This document shows, piece by piece, positions 38,395 through 48,100 of a stretch of DNA of 64,000 nt. The stretch is from assembly GCA_002360945.1 (NCBI GenBank), contig DERO01000031.1, positions 7,634 to 71,633 on the forward strand, given 5' to 3'. Numbering within the stretch: the first letter of the stretch is position 1; the number at the start of each line of letters is the position of its first letter. The position numbers and the translations under genes were made by a program. A model generated the notes under the pieces. The model was not told the origin of the DNA, did not search any database, and saw only the letters and a program-made list of their open reading frames with translations. This stretch comes from Leclercia adecarboxylata. GTDB taxonomy: Bacteria; Pseudomonadota; Gammaproteobacteria; Enterobacterales; Enterobacteriaceae.

Positions 38395-38423
38395 AAACCC
38401 TCGCCATCCGGTAGCGAGGGTTT
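38395..38423 (-). promoter_or_regulatory. rnk leader attenuator hairpin
   Basis: On the minus strand AAACCCTCGC-N9-GCGAGGGTTT (ten pairs) is followed by TTTTCTTTT, an intrinsic terminator located before the rnk start rather than after a gene. A premature-terminator rnk leader has been predicted in gamma-proteobacteria. It means transcripts starting further right are stopped unless the hairpin is prevented from forming; the sensed signal is unknown. Confidence 0.65.
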
Positions 38424-38656
38424 AACTCTGTCTGATAATACTGAGTCTGTGCCCCGGTTTGAAGTGATGAATGTCACATTCACGGCGTGGATGTAGTAAG
38501 AGGGCGGCAACTGGGTCGTTAGTATGAAATTCAGCCAAAAAAGGTGATCCTTCTAAAATTTGGATTATCCTTCTAAGGCGCAGGTTATGTAGCGTGACAC
38601 ACCCATAACAGCAGAACAACGAAGACTGTAGCACGAAATTCAGTCTTACTTTTCTA

Positions 38657-38711
38657 CGGATTGCGTTACGCTGATCCTCTTGGGGTAGGGGGATGAGCGA
38701 AGCGTAATCCG
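38657..38711. repeat. Imperfect inverted repeat in the rnk - flavin reductase gap
   Basis: Arms 38657-38677 and 38691-38711 match at 17 of 21 positions (right arm ends CGTAATCCG, left begins CGGATTGCG), with a 13-base GC-rich loop. It resembles a degenerate REP-type unit. The rest of 38424-38751 (about 330 bases) is AT-richer and shows no convincing gene; it must contain the rnk promoter and that of the next gene. Confidence 0.55.
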
Positions 38712-38751
38712 TGCCTGCCGGTCTTTCTTCCTGACTTTTCCAGAGAGCACT

Positions 38752-39381
38752 ATGTATTTTTACCAACCTTCCCAGGGACACGGCCTGCCGCACGACCCGT
38801 TAAACGCCATTGTTGGACCCCGCCCGATTGGCTGGATTGCCTCCTGCGATGCCGAAGGACGCCCGAATCTGGCCCCGTACAGCTTCTTCAACTGCTTTAA
38901 CTACCATCCGCCGATTATCGGCTTCGCCAGCTCCGGCTGGAAAGACAGCGTGCGCAATATTGTGGAGACCGGGGAGTTTGTCTGGAATCTCACCACCCGC
39001 GAACTGGCCAGCGCCATGAATGAAACCTCCGCCAGCCTGCCGCACGGCGAGGATGAGTTTTTACGTGCCGGGCTGACCAAAGCGGAAAGCCGGGTGGTGA
39101 AGGTGCCCCGCGTCGCGGAAAGCCCGGTCAACTTTGAATGCCGCCTGTCGCAGTGTATTCAGTTGACGGCGGCAAACGGTACGGAGATCGATACTTGGCT
39201 GGTGCTGGGAGAAGTGGTAGGGATCCACATCGATGAAAGCCTGCTGCATGACGGGATCTATCAGACGGCAAAAGCGCAGCCGGTACTGCGCGCCGGTGGT
39301 CCGACGGCGTACTTCGCCATCGGGGAGGATCAGCGTTTTGATCTGGTACGCCCGGACGCCAGAAAAGCGAGCGGTCAGTAA
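38752..39381 (+). CDS. Flavin reductase-like FMN-binding protein
   Basis: A 209-residue protein of the flavin-reductase-like FMN-binding split-barrel family. GPRPIGWIASCDAEGRPNLAPYSFFNCFNYHPPI is the domain hallmark (GPRPIGWIAS with the FMN phosphate site SFFNCF), and DSVRNIVETGEFVWNL follows. Relatives include oxidoreductases and reductase partners of flavin monooxygenases; no partner is encoded nearby, so the role is open. The gene is absent between rnk and rna of E. coli K-12. Its stop overlaps the rna stop by seven bases on the opposite strand. Confidence 0.85.
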   Translation: MYFYQPSQGHGLPHDPLNAIVGPRPIGWIASCDAEGRPNLAPYSFFNCFNYHPPIIGFASSGWKDSVRNIVETGEFVWNLTTRELASAMNETSASLPHGEDEFLRAGLTKAESRVVKVPRVAESPVNFECRLSQCIQLTAANGTEIDTWLVLGEVVGIHIDESLLHDGIYQTAKAQPVLRAGGPTAYFAIGEDQRFDLVRPDARKASGQ

Positions 39382-40184
39382 CCGATTTTGTCGATCACAA
39401 ACTGCTTCCCGCAGTTACCCGGGTGCGGTTGGGCAATAAATGAAGAAGTCGCCAGCGGAGCATTGATGCTGGCGGCGGTCAGCGTGAGCTGTACTTCGGT
39501 GAGATAAGCCGGATTGCCGCTGCAGCTGAGCTTGACGGCTTTAACCGTCTGCGGGCCCCAGCTTTTAGCGACCGCGGCGTCGAACGCGCTGCGGGTGACG
39601 CTTTTGCCGTAGTTTGCCGCCAGGAACTGCCCCAGCGGGCTGGCCTTCACTTCCTGATTCATCCGCACCATGGTGCCGAAATAGGCATCCGGATCGAAAC
39701 CGAAACACACCCCGTGTTTGGCATATTCATACCGCTCCAGGCAGGAGTTCCCCCCTGCGCCGGGCATCACCTCGTTCAGCTTCGCGGCACCCGTCAGCGA
39801 CAGCCCGGTCTCTGCGGCGTGACATTTACGGCTCGCTTTCACCTCCGGCATATTGGGGATTGGGCGGGTCGCGCAGCCATAGCGCATCCAGCGGCGATCG
39901 TCGACCCCGCGCGCGGCGATGGATTTCGGTAAGCCCGGCCACAGGCCATGAACGGTGAGGATCGTGGTTTTGTCGTCTCGCTCTTTTTGCAGGCGACACT
40001 CGTCGGGCGCCGCACGGTTGCGGTCATGCAGGCTCTGGCAAAAGCCGGACTGCCATGAGAGCGCCAGCACGTAGCGATCAAAATCAGCGTACTGCGTCGC
40101 CTGAAGCGGGGCTGCCTGCGCGGGGAGTGCGCACAGTGAAGCTGCGGTTGCGCTGATAGCGAAAACGAAATCCTTTCTGAACAT
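39375..40184 (-). CDS. rna: Ribonuclease I (T2 family)
   Basis: Periplasmic broad-specificity RNase, 269 residues. The signal peptide ends LPAQA before APLQATQY (about residue 24). The two active-site blocks of RNase T2 enzymes are present: TVHGLWPGLP (CAS I) and RYEYAKHGVC (CAS II, with Glu, Lys and His), plus several Cys for disulfides. It matches E. coli Rna. Transcribed convergently to the flavin-reductase gene and downstream of dcuC with a terminator between. Confidence 0.94.
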   Translation of the reverse strand: MFRKDFVFAISATAASLCALPAQAAPLQATQYADFDRYVLALSWQSGFCQSLHDRNRAAPDECRLQKERDDKTTILTVHGLWPGLPKSIAARGVDDRRWMRYGCATRPIPNMPEVKASRKCHAAETGLSLTGAAKLNEVMPGAGGNSCLERYEYAKHGVCFGFDPDAYFGTMVRMNQEVKASPLGQFLAANYGKSVTRSAFDAAVAKSWGPQTVKAVKLSCSGNPAYLTEVQLTLTAASINAPLATSSFIAQPHPGNCGKQFVIDKIGY

Positions 40185-40235
40185 GTCAATTCCTGGTGGT
40201 TGGAAGCAGGGTGTTGCTGGAAGTTATTAAAGCAC

Positions 40236-40257
40236 AAAAAGCGCCCGCAGGCGCTTT
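40236..40257 (-). terminator. dcuC terminator
   Basis: AAAGCGCC-CGCA-GGCGCTTT followed on the minus strand by a T-run (TTTTTGTGC). It ends dcuC before rna. Confidence 0.88.
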
Positions 40258-40271
40258 AGCTGTGAGGGGGC

Positions 40272-41645
40272 TTAGCCCACCGCGGTGCCTGGTACCAGCA
40301 CTTCGGTGGCGATGATCACGATGACCAGCCCGACGAGCACCGGCACCGAGGTGCGTTTTACCACCTCGAACGGCGAGATTTTCGCCATCCCGGCAACGGC
40401 CACTACCACGCCGGAGACCGGGGAGATGGTACGGCCCAGGTTGGAGGCCTGCAGCATCGGGATGGTGAGGTAGGCCGGGTTGATGCCGGAGGAGTGCGCC
40501 AGTTTCGGGATCATCTCCACGAAGGCATAGAAAGGCGCGTTACCGGAACCGGTGGTCATCGCCGCCAGCATGGTCAGCACCACCAGTACCAGCATCAGGA
40601 TAATGCTTGCGGAACCGAACGAGGTGGCGATGGAGATCAGGCTCTGGATAAAGCCGATGGTGCTCAGCCCCTGGGCAAAGACCCCGGCCGCCACCAGCAG
40701 CATTACCACACCGGCAAAGGCATCCGCCATGCCGCGATAGGCCACTTCCAGGCCGCTAAAGACCTTCTGGGTATTGAAGCCGCGAATAAATTCCAGCACC
40801 GCTGCCAGCAGCATGCAGATCACCAGAATGGTGATGATGTGCAACTCCGGACCCCATTTACCGTCAAAAATCAGCACCCCGACAATCGGCGTAAACGGCA
40901 GGATGGCGTAGAAGGATGGCGCCGTGGTGGTGATTTCGCTGACGTCGAGTCTCTCGTGGGAGATGTTCTCTTTTTTATCGAGGTAGCGCTGCCAGAAGAA
41001 GTGCGCAATCGCCATGCCGATAATGGCGGCAATGGAGATTGGCAGGGTGGTTTTAAAGGCGAAGTCGATCAGCGGCATCTCGGCGGCTTTGGCGGCCAGC
41101 ACCACGTCACCGGAGGTCGGGGAGAGAATAATCGCCGCCGGGGAGGCACAGATGGCCGCCGCCGCGCCGCGGCTGATCCCCACGTTGACCATTACCGGGA
41201 ACAGGGTCGCCATCAGCAGCACGCCGAGGCCGGTTGCCGAGGAGACGGCCAGCGACATCAGACAGGCCACGAAGTAGGCGGCAATCATCAGCAGGTAAGG
41301 GGAGTTGATATAGCTCAGCGGCTTCGAGGCCAGCTTGACCACCATATCGTTAGCGCCGATGTGGGTCATGTAGGCGGCAAACCCGCAGAGCATCATGATC
41401 ATCATCCCCAGATCGCCACCGCGGCTCATTAGCAGGATTTTGATATATTCGACGATGTCGGTTGCGGTGTAACCGGTGCTGGTAGCGCTGGATGGCAGCA
41501 CCTTATGGCCCATCAGGGCGCTGACGATCAGCAGGACCAGGCCGCCGACAAACAGCACCCCGGTGGCGGAGTAGCCTTTGATGATGTAGCGCGCGACGCC
41601 GACAATGACAACCACCCCGATCAGGAGCTCGATAAACGTTAGCAT
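40272..41645 (-). CDS. dcuC: Anaerobic C4-dicarboxylate transporter DcuC
   Basis: Inner-membrane succinate-efflux/C4-dicarboxylate carrier, 457 residues (E. coli 461), hydrophobic throughout with roughly a dozen segments. MLTFIELLIGVVVIVGVARY and GNAPFYAFVEMIPKLAH are nearly identical to E. coli DcuC. It functions in fumarate respiration and fermentation. The citC-G/T genes that separate rna and dcuC in E. coli are missing. A possible FNR site lies about 100 bases upstream. Confidence 0.95.
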   Translation of the reverse strand: MLTFIELLIGVVVIVGVARYIIKGYSATGVLFVGGLVLLIVSALMGHKVLPSSATSTGYTATDIVEYIKILLMSRGGDLGMMIMMLCGFAAYMTHIGANDMVVKLASKPLSYINSPYLLMIAAYFVACLMSLAVSSATGLGVLLMATLFPVMVNVGISRGAAAAICASPAAIILSPTSGDVVLAAKAAEMPLIDFAFKTTLPISIAAIIGMAIAHFFWQRYLDKKENISHERLDVSEITTTAPSFYAILPFTPIVGVLIFDGKWGPELHIITILVICMLLAAVLEFIRGFNTQKVFSGLEVAYRGMADAFAGVVMLLVAAGVFAQGLSTIGFIQSLISIATSFGSASIILMLVLVVLTMLAAMTTGSGNAPFYAFVEMIPKLAHSSGINPAYLTIPMLQASNLGRTISPVSGVVVAVAGMAKISPFEVVKRTSVPVLVGLVIVIIATEVLVPGTAVG

Positions 41646-41737
41646 GGATCCCTCAGTTCCCGACGCCCCAGAGCGAAAGGAGAAAGTAGCAATGAAATTA
41701 AGGTGACAAAATGTGCCGAAATAATGGACCGGCCTCG

Positions 41738-41751
41738 CTGACCAAAATCAA
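41738..41751 (-). promoter_or_regulatory. Candidate FNR site upstream of dcuC
   Basis: On the minus strand TTGAT-TTTG-GTCAG matches eight of ten positions of TTGAT-N4-ATCAA. FNR activation of dcuC is known in E. coli. The surrounding gap (41646-41940, about 295 bases) holds the divergent promoters of dcuC and the metal-efflux operon; TATACT near 41902 is a possible -10 for the latter. No other feature is evident. Confidence 0.45.
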
Positions 41752-41940
41752 TAAAACGACTACTAAAGGGGTATCCAGCCCGATTTTGCTGCTGTTGTAA
41801 CGTTAATGGGCACGTGTTGGTTCTGTCCTGACACCATGACTGCAATAACCGCACAAAGCGTAAATAAATCTAAAACGGCTTTTATCTCAGGAATATCCCT
41901 GCGTATACTCGGGTCTCTTTTTGCGACCCAGGACGCTGCT

Positions 41941-42342
41941 ATGCCTGCAAGCTGGATCTTTCGACTGCGCTACCTGAAAAAACATCTGCTGATGCTGATG
42001 TTCGCTTTCGGCTGGCTGTTGATCCAGAGCCAGGTGGCGGTGGCTTCACACGACTGCGCCATCAACGTGCAGGGCGAGACGGCCACCCTTCAGCATCTGG
42101 ACATGATGGCGATGCCGCAGCATCACGCCGCGCCTGCGCCGTCGGGGCTGTGTGATAAACACTGCGTGCCGGAGCAGGTGCAAAAAGACACCGGGCATCC
42201 GCAGCTGGTGGCGCTGCCTGCCGCCATGACGATTACCCTCAATGACCCGGACTGCGCCGCTGTCGCGTCGTCGTCCCGCGTCGTCACTCCGCCCGCCGTG
42301 GGGCCGCCGGCAACGATCCGTTTTTGCCGGTTCCGGGAATAA
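41941..42342 (+). CDS. Small Cys/His/Met-rich membrane-anchored protein of the copper-efflux operon
   Basis: Not confidently assigned. The 133-residue product has a basic N-terminus, one strong hydrophobic segment (residues ~14-34, LLMLMFAFGWLLIQ), then an extracytoplasmic part rich in metal ligands: HDCAIN, LDMMAMPQHHAAPAP, LCDKHCVPEQ and a DPDC near 102. This resembles DUF2946-type proteins found with copper genes. ATG at 41941 is the first Met with a sensible signal sequence. It lies 56 bases upstream of the cusF-like gene and is probably first in the operon. It could be a periplasmic metal buffer or sensor. Confidence 0.6.
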   Translation: MPASWIFRLRYLKKHLLMLMFAFGWLLIQSQVAVASHDCAINVQGETATLQHLDMMAMPQHHAAPAPSGLCDKHCVPEQVQKDTGHPQLVALPAAMTITLNDPDCAAVASSSRVVTPPAVGPPATIRFCRFRE

Positions 42343-42398
42343 ATCCACCTGTTAATTCGTTGATTTTATTTTAATTTACGTTTAACAGGAGCTTTATC

Positions 42399-42713
42399 AT
42401 GCGTGCTTTACTCTTTTCCGCGCTGCTTGGCGCGTGCTTTACCCTTTCTTCGTATTCCATTCAGGCGACCACGAACACCTCTCCGGCGACTCCGCAGTGG
42501 CAGGGGCAGGGCGTTATTCGGGCGATCGACGCCCGGGCGCTGGTTATCGAGCATGACGCGATCCCGGCCCTGAAGTGGCCCGCCATGACCATGCCGTTTG
42601 CCATTTCAGCCGATGTTGACCTGAGCACCGTGAAACCGGGCGATCCGGTGACATTTACGCTGGTGCGGGCCGGTGACGGCTTTCAGATAATCTCGCTCAC
42701 GCCGCTGCGCTAA
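42399..42713 (+). CDS. CusF-like periplasmic copper/silver chaperone
   Basis: A 104-residue secreted protein with signal peptide ending IQA and a small OB-fold. The Cu(I)/Ag(I) ligands of CusF are conserved with identical spacing: His52, Trp60 (cation-pi), Met63 and Met65 in EHDAIPALKWPAMTMPF. CusF delivers metal to the CusB adaptor. AGGAGC precedes ATG. Called by similarity to E. coli cusF; because a second cus copy may exist elsewhere I leave the symbol empty. Confidence 0.9.
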   Translation: MRALLFSALLGACFTLSSYSIQATTNTSPATPQWQGQGVIRAIDARALVIEHDAIPALKWPAMTMPFAISADVDLSTVKPGDPVTFTLVRAGDGFQIISLTPLR

Positions 42714-42724
42714 GCGAGGATCCC

Positions 42725-43981
42725 ATGAAAACAGCAACACTGAGCATCTGGCTCGGTGGGGTGCTGCTCGGGCTTATCAGCGCGGCCGGGCAGGCCGCAC
42801 CCTGGACGCTCGAGCAAACCCTGGCCGAAGCCCAACGCTACTCGGCGGCCTTATCCGCCAGCCGTAATGAGGCCCGGGCGCTGGATGCGATGGCAGATTC
42901 CGCCATCCAGTTACCCGATCCAAAACTGAAATTCGGCATTGAAAACGTGCCGGTACAGGGCAGCAACGACCGCCGCTTCACCCGGGAAGGGATGACCATG
43001 CAGCGGGTCGGGATCATGCAGAGCTACGTCAGCCATGAAAAGCGGGATCGAAAGGCGCAAACCCTGCAGGCTCAGGCGCGCGGCGTGCTGGCCAAAGCGG
43101 ACGCGGTGCGTGCGGCCCTGCAGCGGGATACTGCCCAGGCCTGGCTGGAGCTGGCCCTGACGCAGCAGGGGCTGAAGTCGGCCAGCCGGCTGGTCGATGA
43201 GACGGCGCGGCAGATGAACGTACAGAAGGCCAGCGTGGGGGCCGGAAGCGCCAGCCCCGACAGCGTGCTGGCCCTGCGCATGACCCTCAGCGCCATGCGC
43301 GATAAAGCGACCCTGGCCAGGCGTGACGTCCAGCTGGCGCAGAGTCGGCTGCTGCAACTCACCGGCCAGCAGGTCGAGGACGTGAAGGGGCCGCTGCCGC
43401 GCTACCAGCGTCTGCCTGCCGACGTCAGCCAGCTCGAAGAGGCCATCGCCCGTCACCCGGAAGTGGAAGCCGCACAGCGTGAAGCCGAGACTGCGAAAGC
43501 GCGCTCGGCGCAGTCGGCGGTGGCGGCGATCCCGGATGTGGATGTCGAGGTGTTCTACGCCCATCGTGCCGAAGGCTATGACGATATGGCCGGGGTCATG
43601 TTCACGGTCGATCTGCCGCTGTTCCAGTCGCGACGGCAGGACAAGGACTATGCCGCTGAGGTCTCCCGCTCGCTGCAGGCGGTGGATGAACTCACGCTGA
43701 TAAAGCGGGAGCACATCGCGCAGGTGCAGTCGCTTGTAGCCCAGTACCAGGCCGCGCAGACGCTGTGGCAGCGTCAGCGCGAAGAGGTGCTGCCATTACA
43801 GCATCAGCGGCTGACGGTGCTGAATGCGCAATATCGTTCGGGTCAGTCAGAGCTGCCCGCCCTGCTTGAGGCACGGCGCAGCGTGCTGGACAGCGAACTG
43901 GCAGTCAACCAGGCCGAGCGCGAGATGGCGCGCACCTGGGCTGCGATCCAATGGTTAATCCCTCAGGAGTTAGCACAATGA
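42725..43981 (+). CDS. TolC-family outer-membrane efflux protein (CusC/CzcC-like)
   Basis: Outer-membrane channel component of 418 residues with a signal peptide ending GQAA before PWTLEQTLAEA, then the long alternating helices of the OEP family (AEAQRYSAALSASRNEARAL, VEAAQREAETAKARSAQSAV). There is no lipobox Cys, unlike E. coli CusC, and it is about 40 residues shorter, so it belongs to the shorter CzcC/CusC-like branch. Eleven bases after cusF; its stop overlaps the next start (ATGA). Confidence 0.88.
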   Translation: MKTATLSIWLGGVLLGLISAAGQAAPWTLEQTLAEAQRYSAALSASRNEARALDAMADSAIQLPDPKLKFGIENVPVQGSNDRRFTREGMTMQRVGIMQSYVSHEKRDRKAQTLQAQARGVLAKADAVRAALQRDTAQAWLELALTQQGLKSASRLVDETARQMNVQKASVGAGSASPDSVLALRMTLSAMRDKATLARRDVQLAQSRLLQLTGQQVEDVKGPLPRYQRLPADVSQLEEAIARHPEVEAAQREAETAKARSAQSAVAAIPDVDVEVFYAHRAEGYDDMAGVMFTVDLPLFQSRRQDKDYAAEVSRSLQAVDELTLIKREHIAQVQSLVAQYQAAQTLWQRQREEVLPLQHQRLTVLNAQYRSGQSELPALLEARRSVLDSELAVNQAEREMARTWAAIQWLIPQELAQ

Positions 43982-45177
43982 AAATCACTTTCCGGGTCGC
44001 TGTGCCTCTGGCATTGCTGCTGGCCGCTGGCGGCTATTACACCGGGCAACGTCATGTTTCGCACGAGGCAGCGCCTGCCCCCGCCGAACGCAAGGTGCTC
44101 TACTGGTACGATCCCATGGTCCCGGGCCAGCGTTTTGACAAGCCGGGGCGATCGCCGTTTATGGATATGGACCTCGTGCCGCGCTATGCCGATGAGGAGG
44201 ATGCGCCAGCAGGCGTGGGGATCGGCGCTGCCCAGCAGCAAAATCTGGGCATGAAGACCGCCCGCGTTGAGCAGCGTCAGCTGGTCTCGCCCTTCACGGC
44301 CTTTGCAACCATCGCTGCGGATGAACGCAGCGTCACGGTGCTCTCAGCCCCCGCGGCTGGCGTGGTGACGAAGCTGTATGTCCGGGCGCCGCTCCAGCAG
44401 GTGCAAGCCGGTGAAGCCCTGGCGCAGCTGTGGATCCCCCAGTGGACGCAGGCGCAGCAGGAGTATCTGGCGGTGCGTGCGCTGGGCGATGCCGCCTTAT
44501 CTGCCGCCGCACGCGAGCGGCTGAAGCTGCAGTTTATGCCCGAGGAGGTGATCCGCGCCCTGGAGCGCAGCGGGAGGCCGCAGACCTCGCTGATCCTCAG
44601 GGCCCAGCATGCGGGCTATGTGGCGAAACTGGATGTGCGCGAAGGGGCGCAGGTGGCGGCGATGACCGCGCTGTTTGAAATGGCGCGTCTCGATCCGGTC
44701 TGGCTGGTGGTGGATTATCCGCAGTCCCAGGCGCAAGCCCTGAGCGTCGGCAGCGAGATGGTGGCGACCTCAGAGAGCTTCCCGGGGATGCGTTTTCACG
44801 GGCGGGTCAGCGAACTGCTGCCGCAGATGGATACCGCCACGCGCACCCTGAAAGCGCGAATAGTTGTGGACAATCCGCAGCAACAGCTCAAACCGGGCAT
44901 GTTCCTGACCGTCTCCCGGGCGCAGTCGGCGGCAGGGGCACCGGTGCTGGCCGTTCCGGAAGAGGCGGTGATCGACACCGGGAGTAGCAAACGCCTGCTG
45001 CTGGCCAGCGGCAACGGCTATTTCCAGCCGGTGAACGTGGAAACCGGGCTGACCGCGCAGGGGTGGACCGAAATTCGCGCCGGCGTAAAGGTGGGGGACG
45101 AGGTAGTCACCTCCGGGCAGTTCCTGATCGACTCTGAAGCCAGCCTGCGCAGCGTGCTGCCGGAGGTGGCGAAATGA
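43978..45177 (+). CDS. CusB-like periplasmic adaptor of RND metal efflux
   Basis: Membrane-fusion protein of 399 residues. An N-terminal hydrophobic anchor is followed by [20 protein letters not shown] and MDMDLVPRY, the heavy-metal-binding motif with the Met ligands of CusB. The barrel-sandwich lipoyl/hairpin and RND-binding beta-barrel domains follow ([32 protein letters not shown]). ATG at 43978 overlaps the upstream stop, and its own stop overlaps the cusA start, so three genes are coupled. Confidence 0.92.
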   Translation: MKITFRVAVPLALLLAAGGYYTGQRHVSHEAAPAPAERKVLYWYDPMVPGQRFDKPGRSPFMDMDLVPRYADEEDAPAGVGIGAAQQQNLGMKTARVEQRQLVSPFTAFATIAADERSVTVLSAPAAGVVTKLYVRAPLQQVQAGEALAQLWIPQWTQAQQEYLAVRALGDAALSAAARERLKLQFMPEEVIRALERSGRPQTSLILRAQHAGYVAKLDVREGAQVAAMTALFEMARLDPVWLVVDYPQSQAQALSVGSEMVATSESFPGMRFHGRVSELLPQMDTATRTLKARIVVDNPQQQLKPGMFLTVSRAQSAAGAPVLAVPEEAVIDTGSSKRLLLASGNGYFQPVNVETGLTAQGWTEIRAGVKVGDEVVTSGQFLIDSEASLRSVLPEVAK

Positions 45178-48100
45178 TCGCGGCGGTGATTAAAGCGTCC
45201 CTGCGTAACCGGCTGCTGGTGCTCCTCGCCGCCCTGATCATGGCGGGGTGGGGCATCTGGGCGGTGCAGCGTGCGCCGCTGGATGCCCTGCCGGATCTGT
45301 CGGACGTGCAGGTGATCGTCCGCGCCAGTTTCCCGGGCAAAGCGCCGCAGGTGATTGAGGATCAGGTGACCTGGCCGCTGACGACCTCAATGCTCTCGGT
45401 TCCTGGCGCAAAAACGGTGCGTGGCTTCTCGATGTTTGGTGATGCTTATGTCTACGTGCTGTTTGAGGACGGCACTGACCTGTACTGGGCGCGATCGCGA
45501 GTGCTGGAGTATTTAAGTCAGGTTCAGTCGCAGCTGCCGGCCGGGGTGAACGTTGCCCTGGGCCCGGATGCCACCGGAGTAGGTTGGATCTACGAATATG
45601 CCCTCATCGATCGCAGCGGCAAGCACAGTCTGGCCGATCTGCGCGCCATTCAGGACTGGACCCTGAAATTTGAACTGAAGAGCGTGGCCAATGTGTCGGA
45701 GGTGGCCAGCATCGGCGGCATGGTGCGTCAGTATCAGGTGGTTGCCGATCCGGCAAAAATGCGCGCCCTGAACATCACTCATAACCAAATCGTAACGGCG
45801 TTGCAGGCGGCCAACAAAGAGAGCGGCGGCGCGCTGCTTGAGAAGGGCGAGGCGGAGTACATGGTGCGCACCACCGGCTATCTGCAAAGCCTGGAGGATT
45901 TTCGCCATGTGGTGATTGCCTCCCGTGACGGAGTGCCGATCCTGCTGGGGGATGTGGCGAGCATTGGCTACGGCCCTGAGATCCGTCGCGGCGTGGCCGA
46001 GCTGAATGGCGAAGGCGAAGTAGCGGGTGGCGTGGTGGTGATGCGCTACGGGCAGAACGCGCTGGAGACGCTGCATGCGGTAAAAGTGAAGCTGGCTGAA
46101 CTGCAAAAAACGCTGCCTGCTGGGGTGGAAATCGTTCCGGTTTACGATCGCTCGACGCTGATAGAGGATGCCGTCGAAACGCTCACCCACAAACTGCTGG
46201 AGGAGTTTGTGGTGGTGGTGCTGGTCTGCGCCCTGTTCCTGTTCCATTTCCGTTCGGCGATGGTGGCAGTGGTCTCGCTGCCGCTGGGTATTCTGGGCGC
46301 GTTCGTGGTGATGCACTATCAGGGGATCAATGCCAACATCATGTCACTCGGGGGGATTGCCATCGCCATCGGCGCCATGGTCGATGCGGCAATTGTGATG
46401 ATCGAGAACATGCACAAGGTGCTGGAGCAGTGGCGTCACGACAATCCGGGTCAGGAACCCGCCTCCACCGACTACTGGCGGCTGGCGGAGCGGGCGGCCA
46501 TTGAGGTGGGCCCGGCGCTATTTTGCAGCCTGCTGATCATCACTCTGTCGTTCATTCCGGTCTTTTCGCTGGAGGCGCAGGAAGGGCGGATGTTCGCCCC
46601 GCTGGCGTTCACCAAAACCTGGGCAATGGCGGTGGCGGCGGGGCTCGGCATTACCCTGGTGCCAGTGCTGATGGGCTATTTCATTCGTGGACGCATCCCG
46701 GATGAGAAAGCGAACCCGATCAACCGGGTGCTGATCCGCCTGTATGAGCCGCTGCTGGACTGGGTGCTGCGTTTTCCAAAAATGACGCTGGCGCTGGCGG
46801 CGCTCCTGCTGCTGGTGACGCTCTGGCCGTTGAGTCGACTGGGGAGCGAATTTATGCCGCCGCTGAACGAGGGGGACCTGCTGTATATGCCATCAACCCT
46901 GCCGGGGATCTCGGCCCGGGAAGCGGCCCGACTGCTGCAACAGACGGATCGGTTAATTAAAAGCGTGCCGGAGGTGGCCACGGTGTTCGGCAAGGCCGGT
47001 CGGGCGGAGACGGCAACCGATCCGGCGCCGTTAACCATGCTGGAGACGACCATTCACTTTAAGCCGCGCGACCAGTGGCGGCCTGGGATGACGCCGGAGA
47101 AGCTGGTTGAGGAACTGGATCGCACCGTGCGGGTGCCGGGCATTGCCAACGTCTGGGTGCCGCCGATCCGTAACCGCCTCGACATGCTGGCGACCGGTAT
47201 CAAAAGCCCGGTTGGGATCAAGGTCAACGGCAACAACCTGGCGGATATTGAACGGGTGGCGCAGCAGATAGAACAGGTCGTGAAGCACGTGCCCGGCGTC
47301 ACCTCGGCGCTGGCGGAGCGGCTGGCGGGCGGGCGTTATGTCGATATCCGTATCGATCGCCAGAAGGCCGCGCGCTATGGCGTCTCGGTGGAGGAGCTGC
47401 AGGGCATGGTCGCCACGCTGGTAGGGGGCGATAAGGTGGGAGAGGTGATCCTCGGGCGCGAGCGTTACCCTATCAATCTGCGCTATCCCCGTGACAGCCG
47501 GGACTCTGTCGATAAGTTGCGGGCATTGCCGGTTATTGCGGCCAACGGCAGCCAGATTGCGCTGGGCGAGTTGGCGGATATCCTGGTGACCGAGGGGCCA
47601 CCGATGCTGAAAAGTGAAAATGCCCGGCTCTCTAACTGGATCTATGTGGACCTGCGCGGACGCGATCTCAAATCGGCGGTGGAGGAGATGCAGCAGCGGG
47701 TGACTCAGGAGGTTATTTTGCCCCAGGGGGTATCCCTCGCCTGGTCGGGACAATTTGAATATCTGGAACGGGCCACCGCGAAGCTAAAAATAGTCCTTCC
47801 GGTCACCCTGATAATTATATTTGTTCTGCTCTGGCTGACCTTTAAACGTATTTCAGATGTCCTTATCATCATGGGAACCTTACCTTTTTCTCTTATCGGT
47901 GGGGTATGGTTGTTATGGCTGCTGGAATATAATTTATCGGTGGCAGGTGCCGTTGGTTTTATTGCCCTGGCCGGCGTCTCGGCAGAGTTCGGCGTTATTA
48001 TGGTGCTGTATCTTAATCAGGCCCTGGATAAATATCGGATGCGGGATGCCAGTGGTGAAGACGCGGTATTAATGCGGGCCATTCACGAGGGGGCCGTTCT

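Noticed and set aside
38422..38793. 123-residue minus-strand frame upstream of rnk
   Set aside because: It overlaps the start of the flavin-reductase gene, has no ribosome site, and ends at the rnk leader terminator; probably non-coding leader.
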